This document shows, in pieces, positions 18,379 through 28,608 of a stretch of DNA of 64,000 nucleotides. A program made the translations under genes and the position numbers. Under the pieces are notes generated by a model. It was not told the DNA's origin. It saw nothing but the letters and a program-made list of their open reading frames with translations, and made no database searches. The first letter of the stretch is position 1, and each line of letters opens with the position of its first letter. Where the stretch lies: assembly GCF_003996985.1 (NCBI RefSeq), contig NZ_RJJX01000001.1, forward strand, positions 372,001 through 436,000. Direction: 5' to 3'. Source of the stretch: Ancylomarina longa (GTDB lineage Bacteria; Bacteroidota; Bacteroidia; Bacteroidales; Marinifilaceae).

Positions 18379-18492
18379 ATCTATTTAGTTTGAACTGAAA
18401 ACAGTGTAAAATTTATTCGATAAGCAATTTTCTTTTAGTTATGAGTTTATGAATACAGGTAACAATATGCAAGAAAGTAATTTTAATTGATA

Positions 18493-18523
18493 TTTGAAAA
18501 TCTATAGAAGTTAAATAACTTTG
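18493..18523 (+). promoter_or_regulatory. Bacteroidota promoter of uvrA
   Basis: TTTG (18493-18496), 19 bp, then TAACTTTG (18516-18523), an exact match to the -33/-7 pattern. Transcription would start near 18529, just past the ATG at 18528, so that upstream ATG cannot be the true start. Confidence 0.75.
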
Positions 18524-18578
18524 TAGATTGAATTTTTCAATTATAGTATTTACCTTAATCGTAGGTGAAAATAGGAGT

Positions 18579-21368
18579 ATGGCTAATCAGAATATCAATA
18601 AATTTATTCAAATAAAAGGAGCTCGTGGGCACAACCTTAAAAATATAAATTTACAAATACCCAGAAATAAATTCATTGTGATCACAGGACTTTCAGGATC
18701 GGGAAAATCTTCCTTGGCTTTTGATACACTTTATGCGGAAGGTCAGAGAAGGTACGTGGAGAGCTTGTCAGCATATGCAAGACAGTTTCTTGGCAGAATT
18801 GATAAGCCTGAAGTAGATTACATCAAAGGAATTCCACCGGCAATTGCGATTGAACAGAAAGTAAATACACGAAATCCAAGATCTACGGTTGGCACTTCCA
18901 CGGAAATATATGATTATCTCAAACTATTATTTGCCCGAGTTGGCAAAACATATTCTCCTGTAACAGACCAATTGGTGAAAAGGCACAGTATTACTGATGT
19001 GTCAAATTTTATTCTATCACAAAAGGAAGAATTAACTGTGATGATTCTTGCCAAGGTGATAACGGAAGACAGAACGGCAAAAGAACAACTCGAAATTCTT
19101 ACAAAACAAGGATTTACGAGAATAGAATCACAAGGTGAAATCTATAAAATCCTTGATCTTTTAGAAAATAGCGATGTCATAAAAACAAAAGATTCTATAA
19201 GCATTGTTATTGATAGAATAAAAGTTACTCATGATGAAGATACGCAAAATAGAATTTCTGATTCTTTGCAAACGGCTTTTTACGAAGGCAAGGGAGAGTG
19301 TATTGTTTTACTTGGATCTAATCAGGAGAAGCATCTTTTTTCGAACAGATTTGAGGCAGATGGCATTGTATTTGAAGAGCCAAGTGTACATACATTTAGC
19401 TTTAATAATCCAGTTGGAGCATGTCCTAAATGTGAGGGATTTGGAAAAGTTATCGGCATTGACGAAGATTTGGTGATCCCAAACAAAACCAAAAGCATCT
19501 ATGAAGATGCAGTTGTCTGTTGGAAAGGGGAAAAAATGCAAGAATGGAAAAACCAACTAATTTATACCTCTGACAAATTTCAATTCCCAATTCATCGTCC
19601 CTATTTTGAATTAAGTGAAAATGAAAAACAACTGCTATGGACAGGAAATAAATACTTTAAAGGATTAAATGCATTTTTTAAATACTTAGAATCAAAACAA
19701 TACAAAATCCAATACAGAGTAATGTTATCCAGATATCGTGGAAAAACTATTTGTCCGGATTGCAGGGGAACTCGATTGAAAAAAGAGGCTGGATATATAA
19801 AAATTCAAAATATAAATATTCAGGATTTAGTTTTAATGCCAATAAATGAATTACTCGAATTCTTCTCTAACTTAAAATTAAATGAAAATGATGCACAGAT
19901 AGCCAAAAGAATCCTAATAGAGATCAAAAACAGATTGCAATTTTTATCAGACGTTGGACTCTCCTACCTCACCCTAAACCGACTATCAAGCAGCCTTTCC
20001 GGAGGAGAATCTCAACGAATCAATCTTGCGACTTCGTTAGGAAGCAGTTTGGTAGGATCACTTTATATTCTGGATGAACCGAGTATTGGTTTACATTCCA
20101 GAGATACACAATTATTGATCAAAGTATTAAAACAACTTAGAGACCTGGGAAATACAGTTATTGTAGTGGAACATGATGAAGATATCATTCTTGCTGCTGA
20201 CGAACTTATAGATATTGGTCCATACGCGGGCAGACTAGGTGGTGAAATTGTTTTTCAAGGAACATTAAATGAACTTCCAAAGGCTAAAGAAAGCTTAACG
20301 TCGCAATATATTCTAGGGGAAAAATCTATCCCTTTGCCGAAGAGCAGGAAAAAATGGAATAACTTTATAGAAATTCTTGGAGCTAGAGAAAACAACCTTA
20401 AAGGACTAAATACAAAATTCCCTTTAAATATAATGACAGTGATTACAGGAGTTAGTGGCTCCGGAAAATCCTCCTTAATAAAAACAATTCTTTATCCTGC
20501 ATTAAAAAAGCACTATGGTGGATATTCTGATAAAAGTGGCCATTTTGATGCTCTAAAAGGAGATTTACAATTAATAAAAAACGTTGAGTTTGTTGATCAA
20601 AATCCAATAGGTAAATCCTCACGATCCAATCCGGTTACTTACCTGAAAGCATATGATGAAATCCGCAAACTCTTTGCAGATCAAAAAGCGTCGAAATACA
20701 GTGGATATAAGGCTTCGCATTTCTCATTTAATATAGATGGCGGAAGATGCGAAGAATGTCAAGGGGAAGGTATCATTAAAGTAGAAATGCAATTTATGGC
20801 CGATATTTATTTGCAGTGTGAAAGCTGTAAAGGCCGAAGGTTCAAAGATGATATTTTAGATATTAGATACCAGACAAAAAACATTCATGACATATTAGAA
20901 ATGACGGTGAATGAAGCAACTGAATTTTTTGCTAAAGGCAAGGGAGCTACAGAGAAAAAGATTGTTCAAAAATTACAACCATTAGTAAATGTCGGTCTTG
21001 GCTATGTTAAACTTGGTCAATCCTCGAGTACGCTTAGTGGTGGTGAAAGCCAACGCGTGAAATTAGCCTCTTTTCTTGCCAAGGAAAAGGCAGAACCTTG
21101 TTTATTTATTTTCGATGAACCAACAACCGGACTTCATTTCCATGATATTCATAAATTAATGGATGCATTTAATGCATTAATATCAAGAGGACATACTTTG
21201 CTTATTATTGAACACAATATGGAAATAATAAAATGTGCTGATTGGCTTATAGATTTAGGCCCGGAGGGTGGAAATTCAGGTGGAAATATTGTTTTCCAAG
21301 GCACTCCCGAGGATGCTATTAAATGTAAAGAATCTTATACGGGTAAATTCTTGAAAGGTAAATTATAA
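18579..21368 (+). CDS. uvrA: UvrA-family excinuclease ABC subunit A (possible paralogue)
   Basis: About 929 residues with two ABC modules: Walker [15 protein letters not shown] and [10 protein letters not shown], with LSGGESQR signatures in both. The UvrB-binding-like insert, the insertion-domain Cys pair (CPDC) and the C-terminal zinc module (CEEC to CESC) are present. The first zinc module is incomplete: the usual CPxC/H before the FSFNNP.GACPKC block is replaced by [14 protein letters not shown], so only one Cys pair remains. UvrA1 normally has both, so this may be a second UvrA. The start ATG at 18579 follows AGGAG and suits the promoter. Confidence 0.9.
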   Translation: MANQNINKFIQIKGARGHNLKNINLQIPRNKFIVITGLSGSGKSSLAFDTLYAEGQRRYVESLSAYARQFLGRIDKPEVDYIKGIPPAIAIEQKVNTRNPRSTVGTSTEIYDYLKLLFARVGKTYSPVTDQLVKRHSITDVSNFILSQKEELTVMILAKVITEDRTAKEQLEILTKQGFTRIESQGEIYKILDLLENSDVIKTKDSISIVIDRIKVTHDEDTQNRISDSLQTAFYEGKGECIVLLGSNQEKHLFSNRFEADGIVFEEPSVHTFSFNNPVGACPKCEGFGKVIGIDEDLVIPNKTKSIYEDAVVCWKGEKMQEWKNQLIYTSDKFQFPIHRPYFELSENEKQLLWTGNKYFKGLNAFFKYLESKQYKIQYRVMLSRYRGKTICPDCRGTRLKKEAGYIKIQNINIQDLVLMPINELLEFFSNLKLNENDAQIAKRILIEIKNRLQFLSDVGLSYLTLNRLSSSLSGGESQRINLATSLGSSLVGSLYILDEPSIGLHSRDTQLLIKVLKQLRDLGNTVIVVEHDEDIILAADELIDIGPYAGRLGGEIVFQGTLNELPKAKESLTSQYILGEKSIPLPKSRKKWNNFIEILGARENNLKGLNTKFPLNIMTVITGVSGSGKSSLIKTILYPALKKHYGGYSDKSGHFDALKGDLQLIKNVEFVDQNPIGKSSRSNPVTYLKAYDEIRKLFADQKASKYSGYKASHFSFNIDGGRCEECQGEGIIKVEMQFMADIYLQCESCKGRRFKDDILDIRYQTKNIHDILEMTVNEATEFFAKGKGATEKKIVQKLQPLVNVGLGYVKLGQSSSTLSGGESQRVKLASFLAKEKAEPCLFIFDEPTTGLHFHDIHKLMDAFNALISRGHTLLIIEHNMEIIKCADWLIDLGPEGGNSGGNIVFQGTPEDAIKCKESYTGKFLKGKL

Positions 21369-21384
21369 GCTTAAAAAAATAATA

Positions 21385-21427
21385 GCGTTTAATTCACTTC
21401 TATTGTAAAAAGGGAGGAATTAAACGC
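21385..21427. terminator. bidirectional terminator between uvrA and the 143-residue gene
   Basis: GCGTTTAATTC (21385-21395) pairs with GAATTAAACGC (21417-21427). The 21-nt loop can extend the stem with weak pairs (CTTC against GGAG). It lies between two convergent genes. Confidence 0.65.
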
Positions 21428-21433
21428 AATATA

Positions 21434-21865
21434 TTACAACTTCATACCAAATAAAAGGGCAACACATCCACTCACAGATCGATCCATATCTTCTCCGGTT
21501 TGTACAAATTCCATGGAAATAATTAAGGTCGTGGATTTTGGTATTTCAAAATCATACTGGCCGATATAACCTTCATCTTTATTATCGAATAGAACGACGA
21601 GATCATCATTCATGACTTTAAAATGCACAGGGGGAAGCTGTTCCTCGGGACATACCACCATTCTATATTTCTGGCCACTAAAAAATGCCTTATGCAATTC
21701 CACTTGTTCACCCACATTTAGGACTACTCCATTGTAATTCCCATCATGAATGTATTCTTCCAGCTTAGGTTTACACTCTTCCTTTGCAAAATTTCTACAT
21801 TGTGAAAAGGAAATATTTGTACTTAGCATCAATACAAGAAGTACAACAATCATTGGATATTTCAT
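21434..21865 (-). CDS. secreted hypothetical protein, 143 residues
   Basis: Not recognised. The signal peptide ends VLMLSTNISFSQ, followed by QCRNFAKEECKPKLEEYIHDGNYNG. The rest alternates beta-like stretches (KYRMVVCPEEQLPPVHFKVM, GYIGQYDFEIPKSTTLIISMEF) and has five Cys after the signal. It is probably an exported beta-rich protein. It follows the 282-residue lipoprotein gene on the same strand (46 bp), so the two may be an operon. Confidence 0.65.
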   Translation of the reverse strand: MKYPMIVVLLVLMLSTNISFSQCRNFAKEECKPKLEEYIHDGNYNGVVLNVGEQVELHKAFFSGQKYRMVVCPEEQLPPVHFKVMNDDLVVLFDNKDEGYIGQYDFEIPKSTTLIISMEFVQTGEDMDRSVSGCVALLFGMKL

Positions 21866-21911
21866 GAACGATATAATATTGAAATGTTATTTACTTAAAA
21901 TAATAAAGAAT

Positions 21912-22760
21912 TTAATGAATCATATAATCTCTAATATCATTAACCTTTCTTACCAATTTATCGAAGCTTTCAAAATCAATTTTCTCATAGAAATTCTCAT
22001 CATCAGGGTTTGATTTAATAGATTCGGAAAACAAGTGCTCCAAATCTAAAATATCCTTATAAATTGGAGAAATTACGGGATCTGTTTTATTATCTTTTAA
22101 AACTTCCTTGATACTTTCCAATGAAAGCCTTTGCTCCAAAACTCTCTGTATTAATAGCTCATGAGCTATATCAGTAGATTGTAAGCTTTGGGTGGCTAGA
22201 TATAAACTTTCAATCCATCCGCCAATTAGCATTAAAGAAGCCAATTTATAGCGATCCTGCTCCCGGAGTTGTTCACTTGACTCCATATAGATTTCAGAAA
22301 TAATGTCCACAATCATTTTTTTATCGGTCACATTTTCCTCAAGTAATTGAATCTTCTCTTGGTCAACAGTACGCAATACCCCCAATGATTCTGCCAGATT
22401 TCTAGCAATGTTTATATATTCAATTGAAGTCTGATACTGCTCATTTAAACTCGCATAACTTAAATCAGCGCAATAAACCCCTAGAGCAATTGCTCTGGAA
22501 ACACTGGTAGAATATCCGGATAAATTGTCCGCACTATTCAATAAATCTTCTTGATAGTGTATTCCTGATTTCTTGATCAGTAAAGAAATTTCAATAGGGC
22601 TTGGAAGCTCGAAGAAAATTCGCTTCATTTTTTTTGTGTTTTCCTGCATTAATGCGTGTTCAAGATTCTCGCTCTTTCCTTCCTTGTTGCTTTTAGAAGA
22701 GAACCAATTACACGAATAAAGAAGAAATAATATACAAATACCTGAAATTATTTTTTTCAT
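21912..22760 (-). CDS. hypothetical helical lipoprotein, 282 residues
   Basis: The lipoprotein signal ends LFLLYSC. The mature protein is helix-rich and acidic and lacks a known catalytic motif (SRAIALGVYCADLSYASLNEQYQTSIEYINIARNLAESLG is conserved-looking). This resembles an unnamed Bacteroidota lipoprotein family. Function unknown. It precedes the secreted 143-residue gene by 46 bp on the same strand. Confidence 0.7.
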   Translation of the reverse strand: MKKIISGICILFLLYSCNWFSSKSNKEGKSENLEHALMQENTKKMKRIFFELPSPIEISLLIKKSGIHYQEDLLNSADNLSGYSTSVSRAIALGVYCADLSYASLNEQYQTSIEYINIARNLAESLGVLRTVDQEKIQLLEENVTDKKMIVDIISEIYMESSEQLREQDRYKLASLMLIGGWIESLYLATQSLQSTDIAHELLIQRVLEQRLSLESIKEVLKDNKTDPVISPIYKDILDLEHLFSESIKSNPDDENFYEKIDFESFDKLVRKVNDIRDYMIH

Positions 22761-22991
22761 AAAATTATACCAATAGGTTATTTATGCTTGCTTTTAGATA
22801 TATTAAAATACAATTTTTATTAATAGAATATTATATTTTTCAATATTCCCCACAAAATTGGTGAAATATGACGAAATACGTATGGGTAATTTTGCCCAAT
22901 TATTAATTGGTAATAATTGATAGTATTAAAACTACAAATGATTTTTAAAATATACTGAATTTTTAAATCAAAAAAAACAAATATATTTTAC

Positions 22992-22999
22992 TAATTTTG
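22992..22999 (+). promoter_or_regulatory. putative -7 box before the HEAT-like gene
   Basis: TAATTTTG fits TAnnTTTG and lies 22 bp before the ATG at 23022. No TTG is found 19-21 bp upstream. Confidence 0.35.
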
Positions 23000-23021
23000 T
23001 GCTTCGTTAAAAAATAGTTTT

Positions 23022-23543
23022 ATGAGCGATAACAAAAAAAAAGAAATTAAATCAGGAGTTATTACAGGGCTTCAATCAACAGATATTAATGTTTTCTCTG
23101 GTTGCATCTCTCAACTTAAAAAAGGGGGTAAAACAGAAGATATACAAGTCCTGTTGGATTTATTATTGGACCAGAAAAATAAGGAAATTAATAATCTTAT
23201 TTTAAAATTTCTGGCTGACGTAAAAGATAAAAGTGCTGTTGAAATTATTACCGCTGCGATCTCAAATGCAAAATATGCTGCTATTAAAAAGAATCTCCTA
23301 ATCACCTGCTGGGAATCCAGTCTTGATTTTGGTGAATATCTGTCCATTTTTGTTGACTGCCTTATTCATTCTGATTTCGAAACGGCCTTTGAGGCTTTTA
23401 CGGTGATTGAAAATCTTACCGAATCGATTTCGGATAAAGTAAAACAAAAACAGCAAGAAAAGTTAAAAAATGCAATCGCCGAAAGTAACGAGGATAAAAA
23501 AGGCATACTACACGAAGCAATACATATTCTCGATCAACATTAA
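23022..23543 (+). CDS. HEAT-repeat-like protein
   Basis: 173 residues of paired helices with periodic hydrophobics (EDIQVLLDLLLDQ, EINNLILKFLADV, SAVEIITAAISNA, FETAFEAFTVIENL), as in short HEAT-like proteins. It has no signal peptide and a basic N-terminus, so it is probably a cytoplasmic scaffold. It is a stand-alone gene with its own terminator. Confidence 0.7.
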   Translation: MSDNKKKEIKSGVITGLQSTDINVFSGCISQLKKGGKTEDIQVLLDLLLDQKNKEINNLILKFLADVKDKSAVEIITAAISNAKYAAIKKNLLITCWESSLDFGEYLSIFVDCLIHSDFETAFEAFTVIENLTESISDKVKQKQQEKLKNAIAESNEDKKGILHEAIHILDQH

Positions 23544-23549
23544 AAATAT

Positions 23550-23580
23550 AAAAGCCGCTAAAAGCGGCTTTTATTTTATA
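23550..23580 (+). terminator. terminator of the HEAT-like gene
   Basis: AAAAGCCGCT (23550-23559) pairs with AGCGGCTTTT (23563-23572), 3-nt loop, then T-rich sequence. It also overlaps the 3' end of the convergent DHOD-like gene. Confidence 0.85.
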
Positions 23581-24580
23581 TCATCACATCCTTTTCGTTA
23601 CCAGAAAAGTATTTCATGAATTGTGCTCGTTCGTATAAGGATGAATTAGGAATACTTCCATAACTCAGTTTACCACGGAAAACATCTACTGATTTAAATT
23701 CCTTTTTCTTCATCCAAGCTGTAATTTCTTCAAGGATAATACTAATTTGATCGAATCCATGTTCATATACAGTAGAGCAAATTTGTACAGCCTTAGCTCC
23801 TGCAAGTATTTGCTTTATTGCTGCTTCGCCATCATGAATACCAGTAGATGCGGAAATATCCAACCCCTTAACTTTATCTGAAATCATTCCAACAAAGCGA
23901 AGTGATTTACGAATATCGCTTGCGGAACTCAAAACATTGGCACTTGTAATTTTCAGATTATCAATGTCTATATCAGGCTCATAGAATCTATTAAATAATA
24001 CCAATGCATCTGCTCCATTCGCATTTAATCGATTGGCAACAGCAAATAAATTTGTAAAATAAATACCAATCTTCATTGAAATTGGAATATTTACTTCCTT
24101 TTTTACAGCGCTAAAAATATCAAAATAAATTTTCTCATACTCTTCAGCACTTTTATTTCTATCATTTGGTACCACAAATACATTCAATTCAATTGCATCT
24201 GCACCAGCTTTCTCAATTTCCTTGGCAAAGTGTGTCCAATCAGAAGAAGAAACACAATTTATACTGGCAATTACCGGGATCGAAACCGCAGCTTTTGCTT
24301 CTTTAATCAAACTTAAATATTTGGCGACAGAGTTTCCTTTTACATAATTTTGAATATAATCCTCAGCTTCGGGATAACCTACATTTTTAGGATCCTTACC
24401 AATCAAATTTTGAACTTCATTAGTAATTTGCTCTTCAAAAAGTGATTTTAACACAACGGCTCCAGCACCTTTTTCTTCAATTATCTTTATCTTTCTTACA
24501 GAATTTGTAAGGCCAGAACTACTAACAATCAAGGGATTCTTTAGTCGTAATCCCATATAAGTGGTTTCAAGATTTATCAT
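23576..24580 (-). CDS. dihydroorotate dehydrogenase-like protein
   Basis: 334 residues with a TIM-barrel FMN fold: LKNPLIVSSSGLT, IPVIASINCVSSSDW, AGADAIELNVF, IPISMKIG and AAIKQILAGAKAVQICSTVY. It lacks the FeS domain and the full PyrD set of residues, as expected for the Bacteroidota DHOD-like/PreA-like proteins whose substrate is uncertain. It is a single gene between the HEAT-like gene and yggS. Confidence 0.85.
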   Translation of the reverse strand: MINLETTYMGLRLKNPLIVSSSGLTNSVRKIKIIEEKGAGAVVLKSLFEEQITNEVQNLIGKDPKNVGYPEAEDYIQNYVKGNSVAKYLSLIKEAKAAVSIPVIASINCVSSSDWTHFAKEIEKAGADAIELNVFVVPNDRNKSAEEYEKIYFDIFSAVKKEVNIPISMKIGIYFTNLFAVANRLNANGADALVLFNRFYEPDIDIDNLKITSANVLSSASDIRKSLRFVGMISDKVKGLDISASTGIHDGEAAIKQILAGAKAVQICSTVYEHGFDQISIILEEITAWMKKKEFKSVDVFRGKLSYGSIPNSSLYERAQFMKYFSGNEKDVMI

Positions 24581-24676
24581 GTTATTTTTTTTAAAATTTC
24601 AATCGTTGACAGACAAATATAAGCATTTAAACAAAGATAGAAACACCTCATTTGGAGAGATTGAATTCGAAGTAAA

Positions 24677-25339
24677 TTATCTTCCTCCGAAAATAGAACT
24701 TCCCACACGAACTATTGTGCTCCCTTCTTCTATAGCAAGTCTATAATCGCCTGACATTCCCATAGAGATTTCCTTAAAAGTATCGTCGGTATTAAAATAT
24801 TTTGCTCTCAGAAACTTAAATATATCATTTAAATTTCTGAATTCATTTCTAACTTGATTTTCATCAGGAGAATAACTAGCCATTCCCATCACCCCAACAA
24901 TTCTAACATTTTGCAGTTCCTTAAAATTATCGGACATCAATAGTTCCTCTGCCTCGGATAATGACAAACCAAATTTAGATTGTTCTGTAGCGATATGAAA
25001 TTGTAATAAACAGTCGATAACCCTGTTATTCTTTTCTGCCTGTTTATTTATTTCTTTAAGGAGTTTAATACTATCTACAGCATGGATCAATTTTACAAAC
25101 GGAGCAATATACTTCACCTTATTTGTTTGTAAATGCCCGATCATATGCCACTCGATATCCTTTGGTAAATCGTTATATTTTAGAGTGAGTTCCTGTGGTT
25201 TATTTTCACCAAATATTCTGTAACCACCTTTATAAGCCTCAAGAATATCTTCATTCGGCTTTGTTTTTGACACCGCAACTAATTTTACATGGTCTGGGAT
25301 ACAGGCAACAATTTCATTTATTTTTTGAGATATATTCAT
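24677..25339 (-). CDS. YggS-family pyridoxal phosphate homeostasis protein
   Basis: About 220 residues. The PLP lysine is K25, in KLVAVSKTKPNEDI. RIFGENKPQE, WHMIGHLQTNK and SMGMSGDYRLAIEEGSTIVRVGSSIFG are family hallmarks. These proteins bind PLP and affect B6 and amino-acid balance without a defined reaction. A longer ATG start at 25387 exists; the internal ATG gives the family's usual N-terminus. It follows the response regulator gene on the same strand. Confidence 0.92.
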   Translation of the reverse strand: MNISQKINEIVACIPDHVKLVAVSKTKPNEDILEAYKGGYRIFGENKPQELTLKYNDLPKDIEWHMIGHLQTNKVKYIAPFVKLIHAVDSIKLLKEINKQAEKNNRVIDCLLQFHIATEQSKFGLSLSEAEELLMSDNFKELQNVRIVGVMGMASYSPDENQVRNEFRNLNDIFKFLRAKYFNTDDTFKEISMGMSGDYRLAIEEGSTIVRVGSSIFGGR

Positions 25340-25411
25340 AGTAAATATCAGATTTGAGTAATAAACTTCAAAATTAAAACTTTTCATGCTTTTGATGAAC
25401 TTGATTGAAGA

Positions 25412-26110
25412 TTAATTCACATCCGACAAAATAAACCCAACACCATGAACATTTTCAATTTTAATATTTTCATCTGCTTTTAAATGCTTTCTCAATTTAG
25501 AAATAAAAACATCAAGACTTCTACCCATAAAATAATCGTTCTCACCCCAAACCTTAACCAAAATATCTTCTCGTTTCAACACATTATTTTTATTCTGCAG
25601 AAGCATATAAAACACTTCCCCCTCCTTCTGAGTAATACGGGTTACTTCCCCATTTCTTTGTAAACTAAGGTTTGTGTGATCATATTCAAATGTTCCAATA
25701 TTAAAATTAGTAACAGGAGTCTCATAATTACCCGTAGTTCTTTTTAAGACTGCATTTATTCTCCTCACCAACTCATCTTCATCAAAAGGCTTAGTTATAT
25801 AATCATCCCCTCCTAAATCAAATCCCTTTAACTTATCTTCCTTAAGAGATTTTGCGGTCAAAAAAATGATTGGAATATCCTGATTTACCTTTCGGATTTT
25901 TCGAGCCAAGGCAAAACCATCTAATTTTGGAAGCATACAATCCAACAGACATAAATCAGGTTCTGCTTTCATGAAAGCATCAAAACCTTCAATTCCATCA
26001 CGCTTTAGCGTAATAGAAAATCCTTCCATCAATAGAAATTCAGTTAATACCTGACCTAAGTTTTTATCATCTTCAACCAGCAAAATATTTTTTGTATCCT
26101 TCTTACTCAT
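25412..26110 (-). CDS. OmpR-family response regulator, RprY-like
   Basis: 232 residues: receiver domain with acidic pocket ED14-15 and phospho-acceptor D57 (LLDCMLPKLDG), the lysine in ITKPF, then a winged-helix domain ending KIENVHGVGFIL. It closely resembles RprY of Bacteroides. The upstream histidine kinase ends 9 bp before this start, so they are one transcript. The stress signal it senses is unknown. A Cys-rich secreted protein gene lies divergently next to the kinase and is a candidate target. Confidence 0.93.
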   Translation of the reverse strand: MSKKDTKNILLVEDDKNLGQVLTEFLLMEGFSITLKRDGIEGFDAFMKAEPDLCLLDCMLPKLDGFALARKIRKVNQDIPIIFLTAKSLKEDKLKGFDLGGDDYITKPFDEDELVRRINAVLKRTTGNYETPVTNFNIGTFEYDHTNLSLQRNGEVTRITQKEGEVFYMLLQNKNNVLKREDILVKVWGENDYFMGRSLDVFISKLRKHLKADENIKIENVHGVGFILSDVN

Positions 26111-26119
26111 AAAATCAAT

Positions 26120-27388
26120 TTAAACAATAGGTAATTCAACAGTAAAGGTACTTCCCATATTCTTTTTACTATTTACTTTAATGGATCCATTGTGAGCTTT
26201 TATTATCATTTTTGAATAAGATAAACCAATCCCGAATCCTTTTACATCATGTCTATCACCAGTTGAAGCACGATAATACCTATCAAATATATGTTTTTGT
26301 ACTTCATTAGTCATTCCAATGCCATGATCAGAAATTGAAACTAACAGGCTACCATTAATATTTTTACTCATCAGTTCGATCTGAGGCGTATTAGGAGAAT
26401 ATTTAACTGCATTGTCAAGAAGATTACAAAACACATTTTGAAGCAAGTCCCTATCACCATAAATCAATTCCTGTGATGCAAATTTATTAAATTTCAGGCT
26501 TCCTTCACGTTCTGCTACTTGCATAGATAAACTCTCACAACAATCCTCTAATAAATCATGTAAATGAAAACTGTTAAAGTTTAATTTTAAATCTCCTCTT
26601 TCAATATTAGATAATTTCAACAACTGATCAATTTGCACACCTAATCTATTATTTTCAGATGATATAATATTTGAATAGTGATTAACCTTATCCTTGTTTG
26701 CACTTACTTTTTCTCGTCCAAGCATTTTACTTGCCAATGCAATTGTCGCCATTGGGGTTTTAAATTCGTGGGCAATATTATTAATCAAATCAGTTGTTCT
26801 ACTAAGAATTTTTCTATCACGAATCAGGCTAAAAATAGTAATTCCCAATAAAACACATAGGATTAAAATCAAGATAATGGAACAGATAAACATACTTCCC
26901 ATACTATCCATGAGGTTTTTTTCTCTTTTTTTGAAATACACATTTAATATTGCCTTATCGTGACTTAATGCCTTTCGAAGGCTAAAATAAAAACATTTGC
27001 TCTTCGGCTGTTCATCCTCCGTACTTAGTACTTCAATAGTATAAGGCGATTGTATTTGATAATTTTTGAATTGCTCTTTAATAATAGAATCTAAATGTTC
27101 CACTTCCGATTTTAACAAGGCACTGTCATGAGCATCGTATTTTGATTTACTCATGTATTCCTTCATTTTCTGGCAACTTTGTAAGTCTTTGGTAAATTCA
27201 TCAACAGATTCATGTAAGGCTAGTCCTACCCGGTGGTTAAACTGCTCTTCATTCAAACTTCGAGCTCTCCTTATCCAGCTAAATTGTATCAAAAGCAAAA
27301 GCAGTAATACAATTACAGATACAGAAATAAAGATCTGTATTCTATAAGTACTTATTTTGTCAATTAGTTTTCGTTTGAAAATTCGCAT
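26120..27388 (-). CDS. sensor histidine kinase, RprX-like
   Basis: 422 residues. Transmembrane segments lie near residues 17-38 and 166-188, with a sensor loop of about 125 residues between them. The H-box is NNIAHEFKTPM with H207, followed by N-box NVFCNLLDNAVKYS, DHGIGM and GFGIGLSY ATP-lid blocks. It partners the downstream response regulator and resembles RprX. It is transcribed away from the Cys-rich protein gene across a shared 180-bp intergenic region. Confidence 0.93.
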   Translation of the reverse strand: MRIFKRKLIDKISTYRIQIFISVSVIVLLLLLLIQFSWIRRARSLNEEQFNHRVGLALHESVDEFTKDLQSCQKMKEYMSKSKYDAHDSALLKSEVEHLDSIIKEQFKNYQIQSPYTIEVLSTEDEQPKSKCFYFSLRKALSHDKAILNVYFKKREKNLMDSMGSMFICSIILILILCVLLGITIFSLIRDRKILSRTTDLINNIAHEFKTPMATIALASKMLGREKVSANKDKVNHYSNIISSENNRLGVQIDQLLKLSNIERGDLKLNFNSFHLHDLLEDCCESLSMQVAEREGSLKFNKFASQELIYGDRDLLQNVFCNLLDNAVKYSPNTPQIELMSKNINGSLLVSISDHGIGMTNEVQKHIFDRYYRASTGDRHDVKGFGIGLSYSKMIIKAHNGSIKVNSKKNMGSTFTVELPIV

Positions 27389-27568
27389 ATATTACCCTCT
27401 AAGACTCTTTAAATTACAGACCTTTCATGCTACCAAAGTTAATTTTAATTTTTAAGCTAATTACTGCTTTAACAATTCATTAACAAGAGATAATAAGATC
27501 TTTTGCGTTCTTGTAGAAGTACAATTCAAATCAATATGGATTTATAACACTTAAAAATTATAGAAAAC

Positions 27569-27922
27569 ATGAAAAAATTACTATTTGGACTATTGTTTGT
27601 ATTTGCTTTTAGCATTGTAAGTTTTGCCAATCAACCAATGGTTGTTACTACAGATAACGCCATCACTGTAACCCAAAAGCAAGACCAAAAGAAAGATCAG
27701 AAGCAAGATCAGAAAAAAGAAGTTAAAAAGTGCAACAAAGACTGTAAAAAGGCCTGCTGTAATAAAGCTGTAAAATCAGATAAGAAAGCTTGTTGCGCCA
27801 AGCAGGCTAAAGCTGATAAAAAGTGTGCTGCTGACTGCCAAAAACCTTGTTGTAAAAAAGATGCTAAAGCTGAAAAAAAATGTGGCCCAGATTGTCAAAA
27901 GCCTTGTTGTAAAAAATCATAA
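27569..27922 (+). CDS. secreted Cys/Lys-rich repeat protein
   Basis: 117 residues. The signal peptide ends near VSFA, then a KQDQKKDQKQDQKK tract, then 14 Cys within about 65 residues. Three repeats of KKCxxxCxKxCC and one KKACC give the mature chain about one Cys in five residues. Metal binding, as in small metallothionein-like proteins, is the obvious inference but is not shown. The gene sits divergently beside an RprXY-like system and has a strong terminator. Its Gln/Lys/Asp linker and repeated motifs suggest expansion. Confidence 0.8.
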   Translation: MKKLLFGLLFVFAFSIVSFANQPMVVTTDNAITVTQKQDQKKDQKQDQKKEVKKCNKDCKKACCNKAVKSDKKACCAKQAKADKKCAADCQKPCCKKDAKAEKKCGPDCQKPCCKKS

Positions 27923-27942
27923 GGATATAATGATCCAAATTG

Positions 27943-27973
27943 AAACTCTCTGGAACCCCAGAGGGTTTTTTTA
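27943..27973 (+). terminator. terminator of the Cys-rich protein gene
   Basis: A stem from 27943-27953 with 27958-27968 (CTCTGG/CCAGAG core, one GU) and a 4-nt loop, followed by TTTTTTT. Confidence 0.88.
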
Positions 27974-28032
27974 TGCATTTTGGTACAATTTATGCTCGGT
28001 ATTTTGAGTTATATAATTAAAAACTGATAGTC

Positions 28033-28608
28033 ATGAAACACATTATTATCCTATTAATACTGTCTTTTTTATCTTGTTTCTCTTTTGCTCAGAATGTGGA
28101 TCGCTATATGAAATATCACGATAAAGGCAGAATGTTGATTTTAGAAGGAAAGTACGATCAAGCCATCCATTATTTGGACACAGCAATTCAAATCATGCCA
28201 TACTATCCAAGCATTTTTCAGGATAGAGGATATGCTTATATGCAAGTCAAGAATTACCAAAAAGCAATACTTGACTTTAATCACGTATTGGATAAAAAGC
28301 CTTATCTCACGGAAGTACTTTTACAAAGAGGAATGGCTTATTATCATTTGAATCAATTAGAGCAAGCGGAAAATGATTTGCAAGAATTTGTTCATTCTAC
28401 GCCCGTTAAATCTTTGGAAGCCATGCATTATTTGGATAATATCCAACATGAAAAAGCATTAGCTCAAGCTCAGGAATCCGCTCGTATCGATCAGCTGCAT
28501 TATCAAATTGAAAATGAACGAATTCGTCGTGCTCGTCATAGAGAAGATGTAATTTGGAATACTGTTGTTCCCCTTGCATTCTGGACTACCCTTTTCTTAA
28601 CCTGGTAG
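28033..28608 (+). CDS. secreted TPR-repeat protein
   Basis: 191 residues. The signal peptide ends CFSFAQ. TPR units follow: KGRMLILEGKYDQAIHYLDTAI, DRGYAYMQVKNYQKAILDFNHVL, QRGMAYYHLNQLEQAENDLQEFV. The last 20 residues are hydrophobic (VIWNTVVPLAFWTTLFLTW), a likely membrane anchor. The gene overlaps the convergent antiporter gene by 12 bp. Confidence 0.85.
   Translation: MKHIIILLILSFLSCFSFAQNVDRYMKYHDKGRMLILEGKYDQAIHYLDTAIQIMPYYPSIFQDRGYAYMQVKNYQKAILDFNHVLDKKPYLTEVLLQRGMAYYHLNQLEQAENDLQEFVHSTPVKSLEAMHYLDNIQHEKALAQAQESARIDQLHYQIENERIRRARHREDVIWNTVVPLAFWTTLFLTW

Noticed and set aside
18528-18578. N-terminal extension of UvrA
   Set aside because: The upstream ATG lies at the predicted transcription start; the ATG at 18579 has AGGAG and fits the family.
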